Assembly: GCA_021850095.1 (NCBI GenBank)
Contig: JAJZRX010000002.1
Span: 1 to 64,000 of the forward strand
DNA from: Deltaproteobacteria bacterium
Lineage (GTDB): Bacteria; Desulfobacterota; Desulfuromonadia; Geobacterales; Pseudopelobacteraceae
Direction of reading: 5' to 3'
Length of the DNA stretch: 64,000 nucleotides
Shown here: positions 50,319 through 60,209 of the stretch, in pieces
Layout: each line of letters begins with the position of its first letter
Numbering within the stretch: position 1 is the first letter of the stretch
Translations under genes and position numbers: made by a program
Notes under the pieces: model-generated
The model's input: the letters and a program-made list of their open reading frames with translations, nothing else
What the model was told of the DNA's origin: nothing
The model's database searches: none

Positions 50319-51500
50319 ATGAGTAAAAGTCTTGACTATTATGCAAAACGTGAAACAATAGTCGCCATGAAACGATATCTTTCAGAAAATATTCGCTCCG
50401 ATCTTAAAAAGAAAATGGTACTGCTGACCGGTCCCAGGCAGGTCGGTAAAACAACCCTTGCCAAAGATTTGATGGCTGACTACCTTCGTCCGCAGTATCT
50501 GAACTGGGATGTGAGCGCTGACCGCCGAATTCTACTTGACCAAAGCTGGAGTCCTCGGGCAGATCTTCTTGTGCTTGATGAGATTCACAAGATGCCAAAC
50601 TGGAAGGCTTATCTGAAGGGTGTTTTCGATGGGAGGAGTGAAGGTCAAGCCATATTGGTGACGGGAAGCGCCCGCATGGAAACCTTTCGGCAATCAGGGG
50701 AGTCGTTGGCCGGTCGTTATTTCCAGGCGCGGCTTCACCCCTTTTCTGTGCGTGAGTGGGTCAATCTGAAAGATGCCAAACCGGATGATGCCCTTGATCG
50801 CCTGATCGAGCGTGGAGGATTGCCGGAACCCTTTCTCGCGGATGATAATAATGAGGCTGAACGCTGGCGGCGTCAATATTTTACTGATCTAATCCGTGAG
50901 GATGTGCTGGAATTTTCAAGAATTCAGGAACTACGGATTATGCGCCTCCTGGTCGAGCTGTTGCGTGGGCGGGTCGGTTCGCCACTCTCCATCGCCTCGA
51001 TCGCTCGAGACCTGCAGACCGCGCCGAATACGGTGAGCAAATACCTTGAGATCCTTGAAGCACTCTACGTTGTCTTTCTGGTGCGCCCTTATCACCGTAA
51101 TGTTGCCAGGGCAATTTTGAAAGAACCCAAGGTTTATTTTTTTGATACCGGCTATGTCATTGGTGACGCAGGGATAAAGTGGGAAAACGCCTGTGCCGCC
51201 ATGTTGCTCAAGCAGAGCAACTATCAGCAGGATGTTTTGGGAAGGGAGTCGAGTCTGCATTACTTGCGAACAAAAGATGGCGCTGAGGTTGATTTTGTGT
51301 TGTGCGAAGCTGGCGTCCCCTCGTTCTTGATTGAGTGCAAACATGCGGACAATAGACCAAGTGCCATGCTGATAAAATTTGCCGAACTCTTTCCTCAGGC
51401 GCAAACGATTCAGTTAGTGCGCGAATTGCGTCAAGAAGAATACCGACGTCCGGTATCGGTTTTATCTGGTGCAAAGTGGTTGACAGAGCTTATGGCGTGA
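50319..51500 (+). CDS. AAA-type ATPase with DUF4143 domain
   Basis: A 393-aa protein. Walker A is LLTGPRQVGKTTL and the Walker B-like motif is LLVLDEIHKMPNW; ILVTGSARME follows. The C-terminal DUF4143 domain runs to the end (VDFVLCEAGVPSFLIECK resembles a nuclease-like core). These genes are common as mobile or toxin-like accessory genes; function uncertain. It is on the plus strand among minus-strand glycan genes, an inserted unit. Start at 50319; an internal ATG at 50367 is possible. Confidence 0.85.
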   Translation: MSKSLDYYAKRETIVAMKRYLSENIRSDLKKKMVLLTGPRQVGKTTLAKDLMADYLRPQYLNWDVSADRRILLDQSWSPRADLLVLDEIHKMPNWKAYLKGVFDGRSEGQAILVTGSARMETFRQSGESLAGRYFQARLHPFSVREWVNLKDAKPDDALDRLIERGGLPEPFLADDNNEAERWRRQYFTDLIREDVLEFSRIQELRIMRLLVELLRGRVGSPLSIASIARDLQTAPNTVSKYLEILEALYVVFLVRPYHRNVARAILKEPKVYFFDTGYVIGDAGIKWENACAAMLLKQSNYQQDVLGRESSLHYLRTKDGAEVDFVLCEAGVPSFLIECKHADNRPSAMLIKFAELFPQAQTIQLVRELRQEEYRRPVSVLSGAKWLTELMA

Positions 51501-51613
51501 AGCATTTGCCTGAGTGCTCTTGCGGGTCTGCCGTGCTCCGTTAAATATTACGACAGGCGTGTCAGAAAGGGCTTCAATAATTTGGACACAAAACATTACT
51601 GGCTACAAATCTT

Positions 51614-53287
51614 TTATATGACGGCAAATGGCATAAGCGGCCGATAAGCCTCCATCAGCTCCGGATGGAGCCTAGCTCCTTCCTTTACTAATTCTTGTGC
51701 AGCAAGCAGGTCACCGCTGAAATATGCAGCCACGGCACGGCTGTAGATTAAATGCGGGCGATCCGGCATGCCTTGGGCAAGCAGATTAAAATGACGCGCC
51801 ATGGCTCGCCATGCATCAACCGCAGAGAGTGAAATCAATCCCGGCGGCAACGGATGGCGCATGAAAACCAGAGCATCGCTGGCCCGCACCAAGCTCCATT
51901 CTGGTTGTGCAAGCAACCAATAAAGCGCCGGAACAATTCTGCCGCTGTTGTAGTACAGCGGCTGGAGCAGAACCGTTGTCAGACCATATTTTTCCAGGGT
52001 TGCGGCAGGGTCAAGACCATCCACAACGGCATCATGCTCCGCAACTATTTCAGGTGTGCCGAGCCGTCCGTCAAGGAAGGTCGGTGGCTGCCCCTCCCAG
52101 GCCCAAGCCAGATAACCGCCACAGTCCCAATTATTGAAAACCTTGGCCGAGGCTGAATGCTGTTTTACAAACCAGGCGGCATCGCGGGGAAAAAGGAGCC
52201 AGTCCACACCGATTCCCCAAGGTGTTTCACGATCACGGACAGAACAGGTCACCAATCCAATCATCAGCAGCAGCGATAAAACAGCCACCATGCGCGTCAA
52301 TCGTCCCGACAGCCAGCGGTCATGGGCGGACAATCCGATTAGCGCCCCCGGAACCATGGCGAGCAAAGCCATGGCGGCATTACGGGCAACCATAAGGGCT
52401 GCCGCTGCGGCCAGGCACCACAAAAAAAGCCTGCCGACCCGCCCGTCCCGCGCCCCCCAGGAGCAGCCGAGACCAGCCAGGGCGACGGTTCCGCAGGGCA
52501 GCATCAGCTCCGGAAATTCCCACAAAGGCCTCATCTCGGTAACGCCGGCAAGCAATTTACCGGGCTTGACGTATGTCAGCACTTGTAGCGCAAAAAGAAA
52601 AATATGATACCATGCCGGCATCAACACAAGGACGAGCGTCGCGATAAATATCCGCCCGGCGGGTGTGGCCATTTGATCACGCCAGAAAGCGGGGTTGGGC
52701 CGGCTCAATATTACCGATGTCACAAACACGGCGCCAAGCGTCCAGGTGATGTGCAATGGCACCCAAATGGCAAACAGTGCCGCAAGCGCAAACAGCTTGC
52801 GACGATCCGGCCCCCGGCACCAGGAGTGAGACAACATCAGTGCGCCAGCCAGCAGTACGCAGGCGGCCGCCTCCGGCCGGGGGACAAAGCGGAATTGCGC
52901 CACCATCGCCGTTGCCGTCAGATATGCACAAGCCACCATGCCGGTACCCATACCGATATTTTTGGGGAGAACCGCCGACAGGATATAAATGGAAACTGCC
53001 CCAAAAAATGCGATTACTAAGCTGACCGCCGCATCTGACCCGATTGCATGCAGCGGATAAAGGAACAGCTGAAACAGCCATTCAACATTAAGCAATGGAC
53101 TTTCAAGGCGCGAAAGTACGAAGGGTTCGTTTATGAAGATTGAGCCAGACTTCCAAAAAGCCCGCCCGATGGCCAGATGGGTCCAGTAATCGAAATCTCC
53201 AATTTTTCTCAAACAGATGATGAATGCACAGACAGCCGCCACAACTCGGACTGATATTTGAACGGGGAATGTTGATATATGGGTCAT
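51614..53287 (-). CDS. polytopic membrane protein, GT-C-like
   Basis: A 557-aa protein with about ten hydrophobic segments in the first 340 residues. After the membrane part comes a motif seen in many predicted GT-C enzymes: KVFNNWDCGGYLAWAW followed by FLDGRLGTPEIV. The C-terminal end has a short TPR-like helical segment. It may glycosylate or move lipid-linked sugars. It starts 15 bases after the stop of the next gene upstream on the strand, so an operon is likely. Confidence 0.7.
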   Translation of the reverse strand: MTHISTFPVQISVRVVAAVCAFIICLRKIGDFDYWTHLAIGRAFWKSGSIFINEPFVLSRLESPLLNVEWLFQLFLYPLHAIGSDAAVSLVIAFFGAVSIYILSAVLPKNIGMGTGMVACAYLTATAMVAQFRFVPRPEAAACVLLAGALMLSHSWCRGPDRRKLFALAALFAIWVPLHITWTLGAVFVTSVILSRPNPAFWRDQMATPAGRIFIATLVLVLMPAWYHIFLFALQVLTYVKPGKLLAGVTEMRPLWEFPELMLPCGTVALAGLGCSWGARDGRVGRLFLWCLAAAAALMVARNAAMALLAMVPGALIGLSAHDRWLSGRLTRMVAVLSLLLMIGLVTCSVRDRETPWGIGVDWLLFPRDAAWFVKQHSASAKVFNNWDCGGYLAWAWEGQPPTFLDGRLGTPEIVAEHDAVVDGLDPAATLEKYGLTTVLLQPLYYNSGRIVPALYWLLAQPEWSLVRASDALVFMRHPLPPGLISLSAVDAWRAMARHFNLLAQGMPDRPHLIYSRAVAAYFSGDLLAAQELVKEGARLHPELMEAYRPLMPFAVI

Positions 53288-53302
53288 AGTTGAGGGTTAC
53301 TC

Positions 53303-55249
53303 TTATTTTGCAGCTTCTCCAGATTTCATTTCCACTGCCAGCTTATCAGCCATTTCCCGGCTGATTCCCCCGAGACGGGCATGCAGTGCCCTGGCGCTCT
53401 GCTGGTCGCCAAGACGCATCAGCATCAATGCCAGATTATAAATAAGATCCCTGTCTTTGGGATCAAGCTTGAGAACCTGATTGAACTCAAAACGTGCCTC
53501 GGCCGGCTGTCCATTATCCAAAAGCACCAGTCCCAGGTTAAAATGAATTACGGGATCATTGGGAGACACTTTCAACGCCATCCGGTACTGCCTTTCAGCA
53601 TCCCTCAACATCCCAAGCCCTACGTAATGAGCCCCCATGTTGCTGTAAGCACGGCCATAGGACGGATTCAGGGATATCGCCTTTTGCAGATGATACTCCG
53701 CCATCCCCCTGATACCCAGCATACTGTAAAGACTCCCCAGGCTGTTATGCATCTCATGATCATTCGGATTTGTACGGATACCGTTTTTCAGCAGGTCAAA
53801 GGCCTCTGCATTTCTTTTCTCGTTGATATATATATTGGAAAGCGCGACAACAGATGAACCAAATGACGGATTAATGCGAATGGCTTCTACAAGCATCCGC
53901 TTCGCGTCGGAGTCACGCCCTTTAAGCAGATACTGTTCAGCCAGGAGATTGCGTACCCGCTCACTATGGGGTGCTTTACGGAGATTATCCTCATAGAAAG
54001 CGACCGGATCATTCCAGAGTGAATTCCGCTGCCATGTGACCATTGCATATATGCTCATTACGACACAGCCGAAAACCAGGCTGGGCACACGCCACGGAAG
54101 ACGAATCAACAGATCCATGGCGATAATGATGAAACCGGCCAGGGGGAGATACAGCCGATGTACAAAAAGCGGATCCAGCGGTATGAAGCTTGATTCCACC
54201 GCCAGAGTCAGGAAGAACCAAACTATACCGAAGGAAATCCTGGGCGCTACGTATCTGAGTCTGAAGGCAAGCAGCAGCAGACCAGCCAGTCCGGTTCCTG
54301 CAACAACGCTGCGTAGCGTCAATATCTTGTCCACCACCGGGTAACTGTAATCCAGCGTGATGCCGTACGGCACAACCAGGATACGAAGGTATATCCAGAT
54401 CACTTCCAATTGAGTAACAAAATATGTCAGGGGGTTCAGATTGCGCGAACTGACAATGGTGGTGATTGTCCGGGTCAATGAATCCATGCCAGCCCCCTTA
54501 AACAAAGGAGCCAGAAAAAAAACAGCGGCAAAGAGGCAGGGTACAAGGGCAAAGGGAAGTATGCGAATCAGAAGCGGCCGCCATCCTTCCGAGCGGCCTC
54601 CGATAAAATACCAATCAAAAAGGAACAGGGCGACCGGCAGTACAATCGCATTTTCTTTTGAAAAAACAGCCAAGCTACCGGCCAGAAATACGGCTACCCA
54701 ACAGAAGATTGCGTGAAGCCCCAAAGTATCGGACAGTGGATTGCGGTTTTCTTTGAAGCGAATGTAGAAATATAAGGCGATAAGAAAGAAAAAACCCGAG
54801 AGGCATGTCATGCGCTGGACAATATATGTAACTGCCTGGGTCTGAACCGGATGAGCGGCAAACAAAAGGGCACAGAGAAACGGAAAAACAACGGATTCCC
54901 GGAAAACCCGTTTGAGTATCAGATATAAAACGATCGTTGAACCAGAATGGATGAGTATATTGACCAGGTGAAATCCTGGCAGATACAGTCCACCAAAATT
55001 GTAATTCATTGCAAAGGTCAGTTTGGCGACCCCCCTGAATGAGAACAGTAAACGAAACACCTGTTCCAAACTATTCAGCTGGGGTTGATCAACTATGTTG
55101 TTAATGTCGTCAAAATACCACGGCACCTGCAACGAATTGCTGTAAAGCAGAAACGTTACTGCAGCGAGAAAGGCTACATGGCAATAATCGCGGGTAGAGA
55201 AAGAAGGAGAGGAAAGCAAACCCGGCTGGCCATGCACCGGTTCAGTCAT
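53303..55249 (-). CDS. TMTC-like membrane protein with TPR repeats (1)
   Basis: A 648-aa protein. The N-terminal 400 residues hold about ten membrane segments with family motifs HPVQTQAVTYIVQRMT and PLDPLFVHRLYLPLAG. The last 230 residues are about six TPR repeats (e.g. NPSYGRAYSNMGAHYVGLGM). It resembles TMTC-type O-mannosyltransferase-like proteins. Bacterial homologues are thought to act on surface sugars or proteins; unproven. It overlaps the DUF2304 stop by eight bases. Confidence 0.85.
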   Translation of the reverse strand: MTEPVHGQPGLLSSPSFSTRDYCHVAFLAAVTFLLYSNSLQVPWYFDDINNIVDQPQLNSLEQVFRLLFSFRGVAKLTFAMNYNFGGLYLPGFHLVNILIHSGSTIVLYLILKRVFRESVVFPFLCALLFAAHPVQTQAVTYIVQRMTCLSGFFFLIALYFYIRFKENRNPLSDTLGLHAIFCWVAVFLAGSLAVFSKENAIVLPVALFLFDWYFIGGRSEGWRPLLIRILPFALVPCLFAAVFFLAPLFKGAGMDSLTRTITTIVSSRNLNPLTYFVTQLEVIWIYLRILVVPYGITLDYSYPVVDKILTLRSVVAGTGLAGLLLLAFRLRYVAPRISFGIVWFFLTLAVESSFIPLDPLFVHRLYLPLAGFIIIAMDLLIRLPWRVPSLVFGCVVMSIYAMVTWQRNSLWNDPVAFYEDNLRKAPHSERVRNLLAEQYLLKGRDSDAKRMLVEAIRINPSFGSSVVALSNIYINEKRNAEAFDLLKNGIRTNPNDHEMHNSLGSLYSMLGIRGMAEYHLQKAISLNPSYGRAYSNMGAHYVGLGMLRDAERQYRMALKVSPNDPVIHFNLGLVLLDNGQPAEARFEFNQVLKLDPKDRDLIYNLALMLMRLGDQQSARALHARLGGISREMADKLAVEMKSGEAAK

Positions 55250-55658
55250 CAGATTTCACCCCGGAACACCCTTCGTTTTTATCAGCTGCCAATCGGCCGC
55301 ACTGTTCCTTGAGCAAGGCATTTTCCTGGGCCAGATTTTTTACCTGATCGGTAAGACTGGAGATTTTTATTGAAAACTGAACAGCAATCAGCATCAGAAA
55401 GATGATGGAACAGATAAAAAGAGTCGTGGTCGGCAAACCGGCGCCTATCAGGGTAGTCAGGCTGACGAGCCAATCATAGCGTATAACGAGCACAAACATC
55501 AACAGACTGGTCGCAAGCCAGAGCACCGAATACTCTTCACGGAGTTTTCTTTTTCTGACCAGATTAATGGTAAAAATAAACACAAAACAGCAAATCAATA
55601 AGGCAAATATCTTCTGTTTTATTGGCATTCCGACCTCGTTAATTGCCAGTTTTATCAA
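55242..55658 (-). CDS. DUF2304 family membrane protein
   Basis: A 138-aa protein with three membrane segments and a C-terminal coiled coil (QVKNLAQENALLKEQCGRL). The motif LRKEYSVLW is nearly kept as LREEYSVLWLATSLLMFVL. DUF2304 proteins commonly accompany a polyprenyl-phosphate glycosyltransferase. The one here is at 59478. Overlaps the neighbouring TMTC-like gene. Confidence 0.85.
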   Translation of the reverse strand: MIKLAINEVGMPIKQKIFALLICCFVFIFTINLVRKRKLREEYSVLWLATSLLMFVLVIRYDWLVSLTTLIGAGLPTTTLFICSIIFLMLIAVQFSIKISSLTDQVKNLAQENALLKEQCGRLAADKNEGCSGVKSDD

Positions 55659-55672
55659 ATGAAATGCTGATT

Positions 55673-57625
55673 TTATTTTGCAAACGGTTTCCCTTGACCG
55701 GCCAATTCCTGCTCAAGCTTGTCTGCCAACGCCCGGTCTCGCCCGCGCAGGCGCGGCAGCAACTCCATTGCTGCCTGACGATTGCCCAGCTCAACGGACA
55801 CACTCGCCAGATTAAAGAGCGCATCATTATCCTCCGGGGCAAACGCAAGCGCCAATCGAAAGGCCTCGGCAGCCTCGGACGTACGCCCCTGGGAATAAAG
55901 CGCCACGCCCAGATTGTAATGAGCCTTGGGATTTTCATAAAAAACGCTGAGACTCACCCGATAATAATGCTCCGCCTCTTTCCAGCGCTTGAGACCGGCA
56001 TAAACGACACCCAGATTGGTATACGACTCCGCGTAATCGGGAGAAAGCCGGATAGCCTGAAAAAGGGTCTGCAGGGCTTGATCCGCTTGCCCCTGCAGGT
56101 CATACAACACGCCAAGGTTGTTATGCAATTTACTGGAATAAGGATTGGTTTGCAATCCCTGCTGCAATATTTGTAACGCTTCGTCCATCCTTTGTTTTCG
56201 CACAAAAAGGTTGGACAGATTAACGTAAGCTTCCTCGACACTCGGGTCAATCCGGATAACTTTGCGCAACAACATCTCGGCCTCGCGATCGCGGCCCTGG
56301 TCAAGATAGCTTTTTGACAAGGCGACCATAACCCGTGTGCCGTGCGGCACTTTTGAGTACTGATCTTCGTAAAAAGCGTTTTCGTTACCCCAAGTATCAT
56401 TCCGGATCCAGCTCAGCACAGCGTACACCGTGACAGTCAAGGCAAGTATGATTATTTTGGCTTGCCTGTGGCGCAAGACATCAAGCACCTGCGGCACAAG
56501 CACGGCAAATCCGAACATGGGCAGATACAACCTGTGCTCAAAAACAGGATCCAGAGGAATAATCGTGGACTCGACGGAGAGAGCGATAAAAAACCAGAAA
56601 ACACCGAAAGACACCAGCGGCAGACGCTTGCGTGATAGCCAGGCAAAGGTCAGCAGACCGGCCAAGCCGAAAAAAGCGATTGTATTTTTAATGGTCAGCA
56701 GGGATATGGCCAGCGGATATTGGTAATCCAGCGCCTGGCCGTAGGGCAGAAACAGAAGCCGGATGTAAAGCCAGAGAACGGAAAACTCGGTCACCAGATA
56801 AGACAGCAGATATTCAGAATCGGAACTCTTTGCAACCGTCAAACCTTTGGCGGGATCAGTGGTTCCCGTTATAACGAGCAAACCTTTGCCATCCACGACC
56901 GGAACTATAAATTGGTTCAGCGTCATCCACAGTGGCGCAACAAAGTAAGGCAGCAGGTAATACACCAGCCATAGACCGCCCTGTTTTTGTTTCGGCAGAA
57001 AAAAACGATCAAACAGAAACAGGCAGAATGGCAGAATGGCAGCGTTCTGCTTGGTATAAACGGCAATGGCGCCACAAACCAGGGACACCAGATAAAAAGT
57101 AAGGTGCCGTAACGAGCCAAAACTGCTGCCTTCCAGCAAGGTTTCCCGCGCACGCACATAAAAAAACAGGGACAGGAAAAAAAACAGCCCGGCGAGACTC
57201 GTCATCCGCTGCACCACATAGGTCACAGACTGGGTTTGCAAAGGATGTACAAGAAAGATCAGCGCCGCCAGCAATGCAAGAATCGGCTGACAGCCAAACA
57301 CTCGCTTCAAGATCAGATAAACAATAACGGTAGTACACAGATGGATCAGGATATTGACAATATGGTAGCCGGGCAGCTCCAATCCATGAAAATGGTAGTT
57401 AAGTGCAAAACTGAACATCGCCAATCCCCGAGGAGCAAACACGCGGCGCCAGGCCTCGTCCAGATCTCTGATTAACTGATTGCGGACAATATTCTGAAAA
57501 TCATCGAAATACCACGGCACCTGCAGGGTATTGCCATAGATCACGGCACCAACCAGGATTATGCACACAGCGGCAAACAGCGGGGAATTGTTCCAATTCT
57601 TTATTTCACTGTTTTTTCCAGTCAA
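55673..57625 (-). CDS. TMTC-like membrane protein with TPR repeats (2)
   Basis: A 650-aa protein with the same layout as the 53303 product: HPLQTQSVTYVVQRMT, PLDPVFEHRLYLPMFG and about six TPR repeats at the C-terminus (EAYVNLSNLFVRKQRMDEAL). Start follows in the same operon, nine bases after the stop of the next gene upstream. The three copies probably share a glycan or glycoprotein function. Confidence 0.85.
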   Translation of the reverse strand: MTGKNSEIKNWNNSPLFAAVCIILVGAVIYGNTLQVPWYFDDFQNIVRNQLIRDLDEAWRRVFAPRGLAMFSFALNYHFHGLELPGYHIVNILIHLCTTVIVYLILKRVFGCQPILALLAALIFLVHPLQTQSVTYVVQRMTSLAGLFFFLSLFFYVRARETLLEGSSFGSLRHLTFYLVSLVCGAIAVYTKQNAAILPFCLFLFDRFFLPKQKQGGLWLVYYLLPYFVAPLWMTLNQFIVPVVDGKGLLVITGTTDPAKGLTVAKSSDSEYLLSYLVTEFSVLWLYIRLLFLPYGQALDYQYPLAISLLTIKNTIAFFGLAGLLTFAWLSRKRLPLVSFGVFWFFIALSVESTIIPLDPVFEHRLYLPMFGFAVLVPQVLDVLRHRQAKIIILALTVTVYAVLSWIRNDTWGNENAFYEDQYSKVPHGTRVMVALSKSYLDQGRDREAEMLLRKVIRIDPSVEEAYVNLSNLFVRKQRMDEALQILQQGLQTNPYSSKLHNNLGVLYDLQGQADQALQTLFQAIRLSPDYAESYTNLGVVYAGLKRWKEAEHYYRVSLSVFYENPKAHYNLGVALYSQGRTSEAAEAFRLALAFAPEDNDALFNLASVSVELGNRQAAMELLPRLRGRDRALADKLEQELAGQGKPFAK

Positions 57626-57633
57626 AGAAGTCC

Positions 57634-59475
57634 CTACTTTTTTCTGAAAATATATGCCTCGATCTCTTTTGCGCGTCCGGGATTCAGTTGTTTCAGCTTT
57701 TCGTATGCTTCGATCGCCCTCTGGTTGCTACCCTGCTGCAATGACAAAAACGCAATATTGAGCCAGGGTATCTCTACGTTTGGAGCGATAACCACCGCTT
57801 TCTCATAATTTGCGAGTGCGTTTTTATGATCACCTTTAAGCTCATAAACCAAACCCAAGCTGTTGCAGGAATTGGCATACCAGGCTTCCATATAGCGCAC
57901 ATCAACCTTTTCATCATGCGTGAGGTACTTGGAACCGTTGCTGTAGCGCCCTTTAACGTGCGGAATCTGATCAAGGAGCATATCCAGGTTGCTCAGACTT
58001 TTTATGGAACCAGGGTCCCGCTTTAATAAATATAACAACGGATCGATAGCTTTCTCCGGCATATTCCTGGTCAAATAGGCCGCTGCCAGATTATTGAGAG
58101 CTCTGGGTTTATGCGGTGACTTACTGACGGTATCCTCCCAAAGCAGCAGGTCATCACTCCAGATCAGATTTCGGCGAATGGTGGCCGTAGTAAGAACCAG
58201 ACAGATCACGGCAAGCCCAATCCAGACGATTTTCCTGGTTGCTTCGCGGTGAGCAACAAAACCTGCGGTAACAGAAACAATGGCAAGAAAAAACCCGAAC
58301 GAGGGAAGATACATTCGATGCTCGAATATAACGTCGACAATCGGTATAAAGCTTGACTCCACCAGAAGGGCCACATAAAACCAGACAATCCCGAAGGAGC
58401 AGAGACGAAAACATACCCCATGAAGCAAATTGCTGTTGTTGAGATGTAGCCGTGACTTAAAAAACAGGAAGGCAGCCGACATGAGCATGAGTACATGAAA
58501 CATCAGCGACACAATAACCGGTGCGGAGAAGAAAACCTTCAGTAGCGGATAATCATAGTCAAGGTTCTGGTTAACGGGGAACAGCAGGAGCCTCACATAG
58601 GTAACGACAACCCGCAACTGTGTCAGGAAGTAATCAATTCTGGAATAGGTCAACTCCTCCCTGGTTCCCCTGCTGATGCTGTAGACCAGGTCGCTAATAC
58701 CGGAGGCTCTCTGTAAAAGAACCTGCTGAACCAGAATAATCAGCATGAGGACAGCCATGCCTGACAGAAAGAATCTGTTGCGCAGCAGTCGCCCGCGAAA
58801 GATAAACAGCTCTACAACTATCATCATGACCGGCAAGGTAAAGGCAATCTCCTTGCAGCGCATGGCCACTAATCCTGAAATGACCGATCCGATACCGGCA
58901 AGCCAGATATATTTGCGGCATGAGCTGTTTAAACTACTGATTCTCGCCTTGACGAACAGCAGTATTGAAAGCAGGTAAAAGAGTGTCGCCAACGAGGTGT
59001 ACCGCTGCACGATGTAGGTGACCGCTTGAGTCTGGATCGGATGACAGGCGAACAGCAGAGCCGTTGCAAAGGGCACAAAGCGCAGAATAAACAACTGCCC
59101 GTCTTCGGGTTTTGAAAGTTCATTACCGGCAAGAGCACGGATGGAGTCAGTTGCCAGAAAATAGATTATTACGGCAGAGCAAAGATGAATTATCAGGTTC
59201 AGCAGATGAAAGCCGAATACGTGTGCCCCGTGGAGGTAATGGTTCAATAAAAAGCTGAAGTCCGCGAACTGACGTGCGGTAGATGTAGAGGCCCTGGATA
59301 GCAGATAAGCTTCATTCGAAATAGCAACATCATCAAACTGAAACGGTCCATTCAGCGAGTTGGAATAGGCAATTATCCCGGTCAGCAGCACAATAGCAAG
59401 CGGAAGAAGGTGCTTGCGTAACTGGTGACAAAAAGGATGCGGCACACCGGCATCCGGCCAGTTAAAACCAGCCAT
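57634..59475 (-). CDS. TMTC-like membrane protein with TPR repeats (3)
   Basis: A 613-aa protein with the same motifs (HPIQTQAVTYIVQRYT, VDVIFEHRMYLPSFG) and fewer TPR repeats in the last 160 residues. It shows lower similarity to the two other copies. First of the three in transcription order, 2 bases after the GT2 stop. Paralogues without a shared recent duplication mark. Confidence 0.83.
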   Translation of the reverse strand: MAGFNWPDAGVPHPFCHQLRKHLLPLAIVLLTGIIAYSNSLNGPFQFDDVAISNEAYLLSRASTSTARQFADFSFLLNHYLHGAHVFGFHLLNLIIHLCSAVIIYFLATDSIRALAGNELSKPEDGQLFILRFVPFATALLFACHPIQTQAVTYIVQRYTSLATLFYLLSILLFVKARISSLNSSCRKYIWLAGIGSVISGLVAMRCKEIAFTLPVMMIVVELFIFRGRLLRNRFFLSGMAVLMLIILVQQVLLQRASGISDLVYSISRGTREELTYSRIDYFLTQLRVVVTYVRLLLFPVNQNLDYDYPLLKVFFSAPVIVSLMFHVLMLMSAAFLFFKSRLHLNNSNLLHGVCFRLCSFGIVWFYVALLVESSFIPIVDVIFEHRMYLPSFGFFLAIVSVTAGFVAHREATRKIVWIGLAVICLVLTTATIRRNLIWSDDLLLWEDTVSKSPHKPRALNNLAAAYLTRNMPEKAIDPLLYLLKRDPGSIKSLSNLDMLLDQIPHVKGRYSNGSKYLTHDEKVDVRYMEAWYANSCNSLGLVYELKGDHKNALANYEKAVVIAPNVEIPWLNIAFLSLQQGSNQRAIEAYEKLKQLNPGRAKEIEAYIFRKK

Positions 59476-59477
59476 TT

Positions 59478-60188
59478 TCAGTTTTTTCCTTTCTTACGCA
59501 GGAGCGTCACACAAATTGAAAGAATCATTTTGAACATGTAATAAAGCGGTTTCAAGCCACTATGCATTGATTTTCCTTCGCTGTTTTCAAACATGCGCAC
59601 CGGAACCTCGACCACGCAAAAGCCAGCGTGGTGAAGCGTGATCAACATATCGGCATCCGGATAATCGACGGGAAATACATCCGTTGAAAAGAAGGCAATG
59701 ACTTTACGGTTAAAAGCCTGAAAACCGGAGGTGGTGTCAGTGCATGCCCTCCCGGTGACCATAGAAACAATCTTGCGAAAGAGAGCCATGCCCAAGCGAC
59801 GGGCTAGAGGAGGTTTATAACTGTTCCCCATAAACCTTGAACCAATCGCAATATCAGCTTTACCTTGTATTACCGGTGCAAGAAGATCCGGAATGCATGA
59901 GGGATCGTGCTGACCGTCGGCATCTAACTGGACAAGGAAGTCATAGTTGTTGGCAAGGGCATACTTGTAACCGGTCTGGATTGCGGCGCCATAGCCCATG
60001 TTGAAGGGGTGAGATACAACAATCGCGCCGGCCTGGCAAGCTACAGCGGCTGTGTCATCACGCGAGCAGTCGTTGATAACCACAATTGCCGCGTCCGGCG
60101 CGGCGACCTTTACCCCCGCAACCACAGATACGATTCGATGTTCTTCGTTGTAGGCCGGAATAAGTACCATATTGTTGGAAAGAACCAT
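59478..60188 (-). CDS. family 2 polyprenyl-phosphate glycosyltransferase
   Basis: A 236-aa GT2 of the dolichyl-phosphate mannose synthase type: MVLIPAYNEEHRIVSVV, VINDCSRDDTA, HPFNMGYGAAIQTGYK, LVQLDADGQHDPSCIP and SRFMGNSYKPPLARRLG. No C-terminal membrane segment, so it may need a partner such as the DUF2304 protein. It lies upstream of the TMTC-like genes and could make their lipid-linked sugar donor. Confidence 0.9.
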   Translation of the reverse strand: MVLSNNMVLIPAYNEEHRIVSVVAGVKVAAPDAAIVVINDCSRDDTAAVACQAGAIVVSHPFNMGYGAAIQTGYKYALANNYDFLVQLDADGQHDPSCIPDLLAPVIQGKADIAIGSRFMGNSYKPPLARRLGMALFRKIVSMVTGRACTDTTSGFQAFNRKVIAFFSTDVFPVDYPDADMLITLHHAGFCVVEVPVRMFENSEGKSMHSGLKPLYYMFKMILSICVTLLRKKGKN

Positions 60189-60209
60189 GAAGTAACGAAC
60201 CTCAATACA

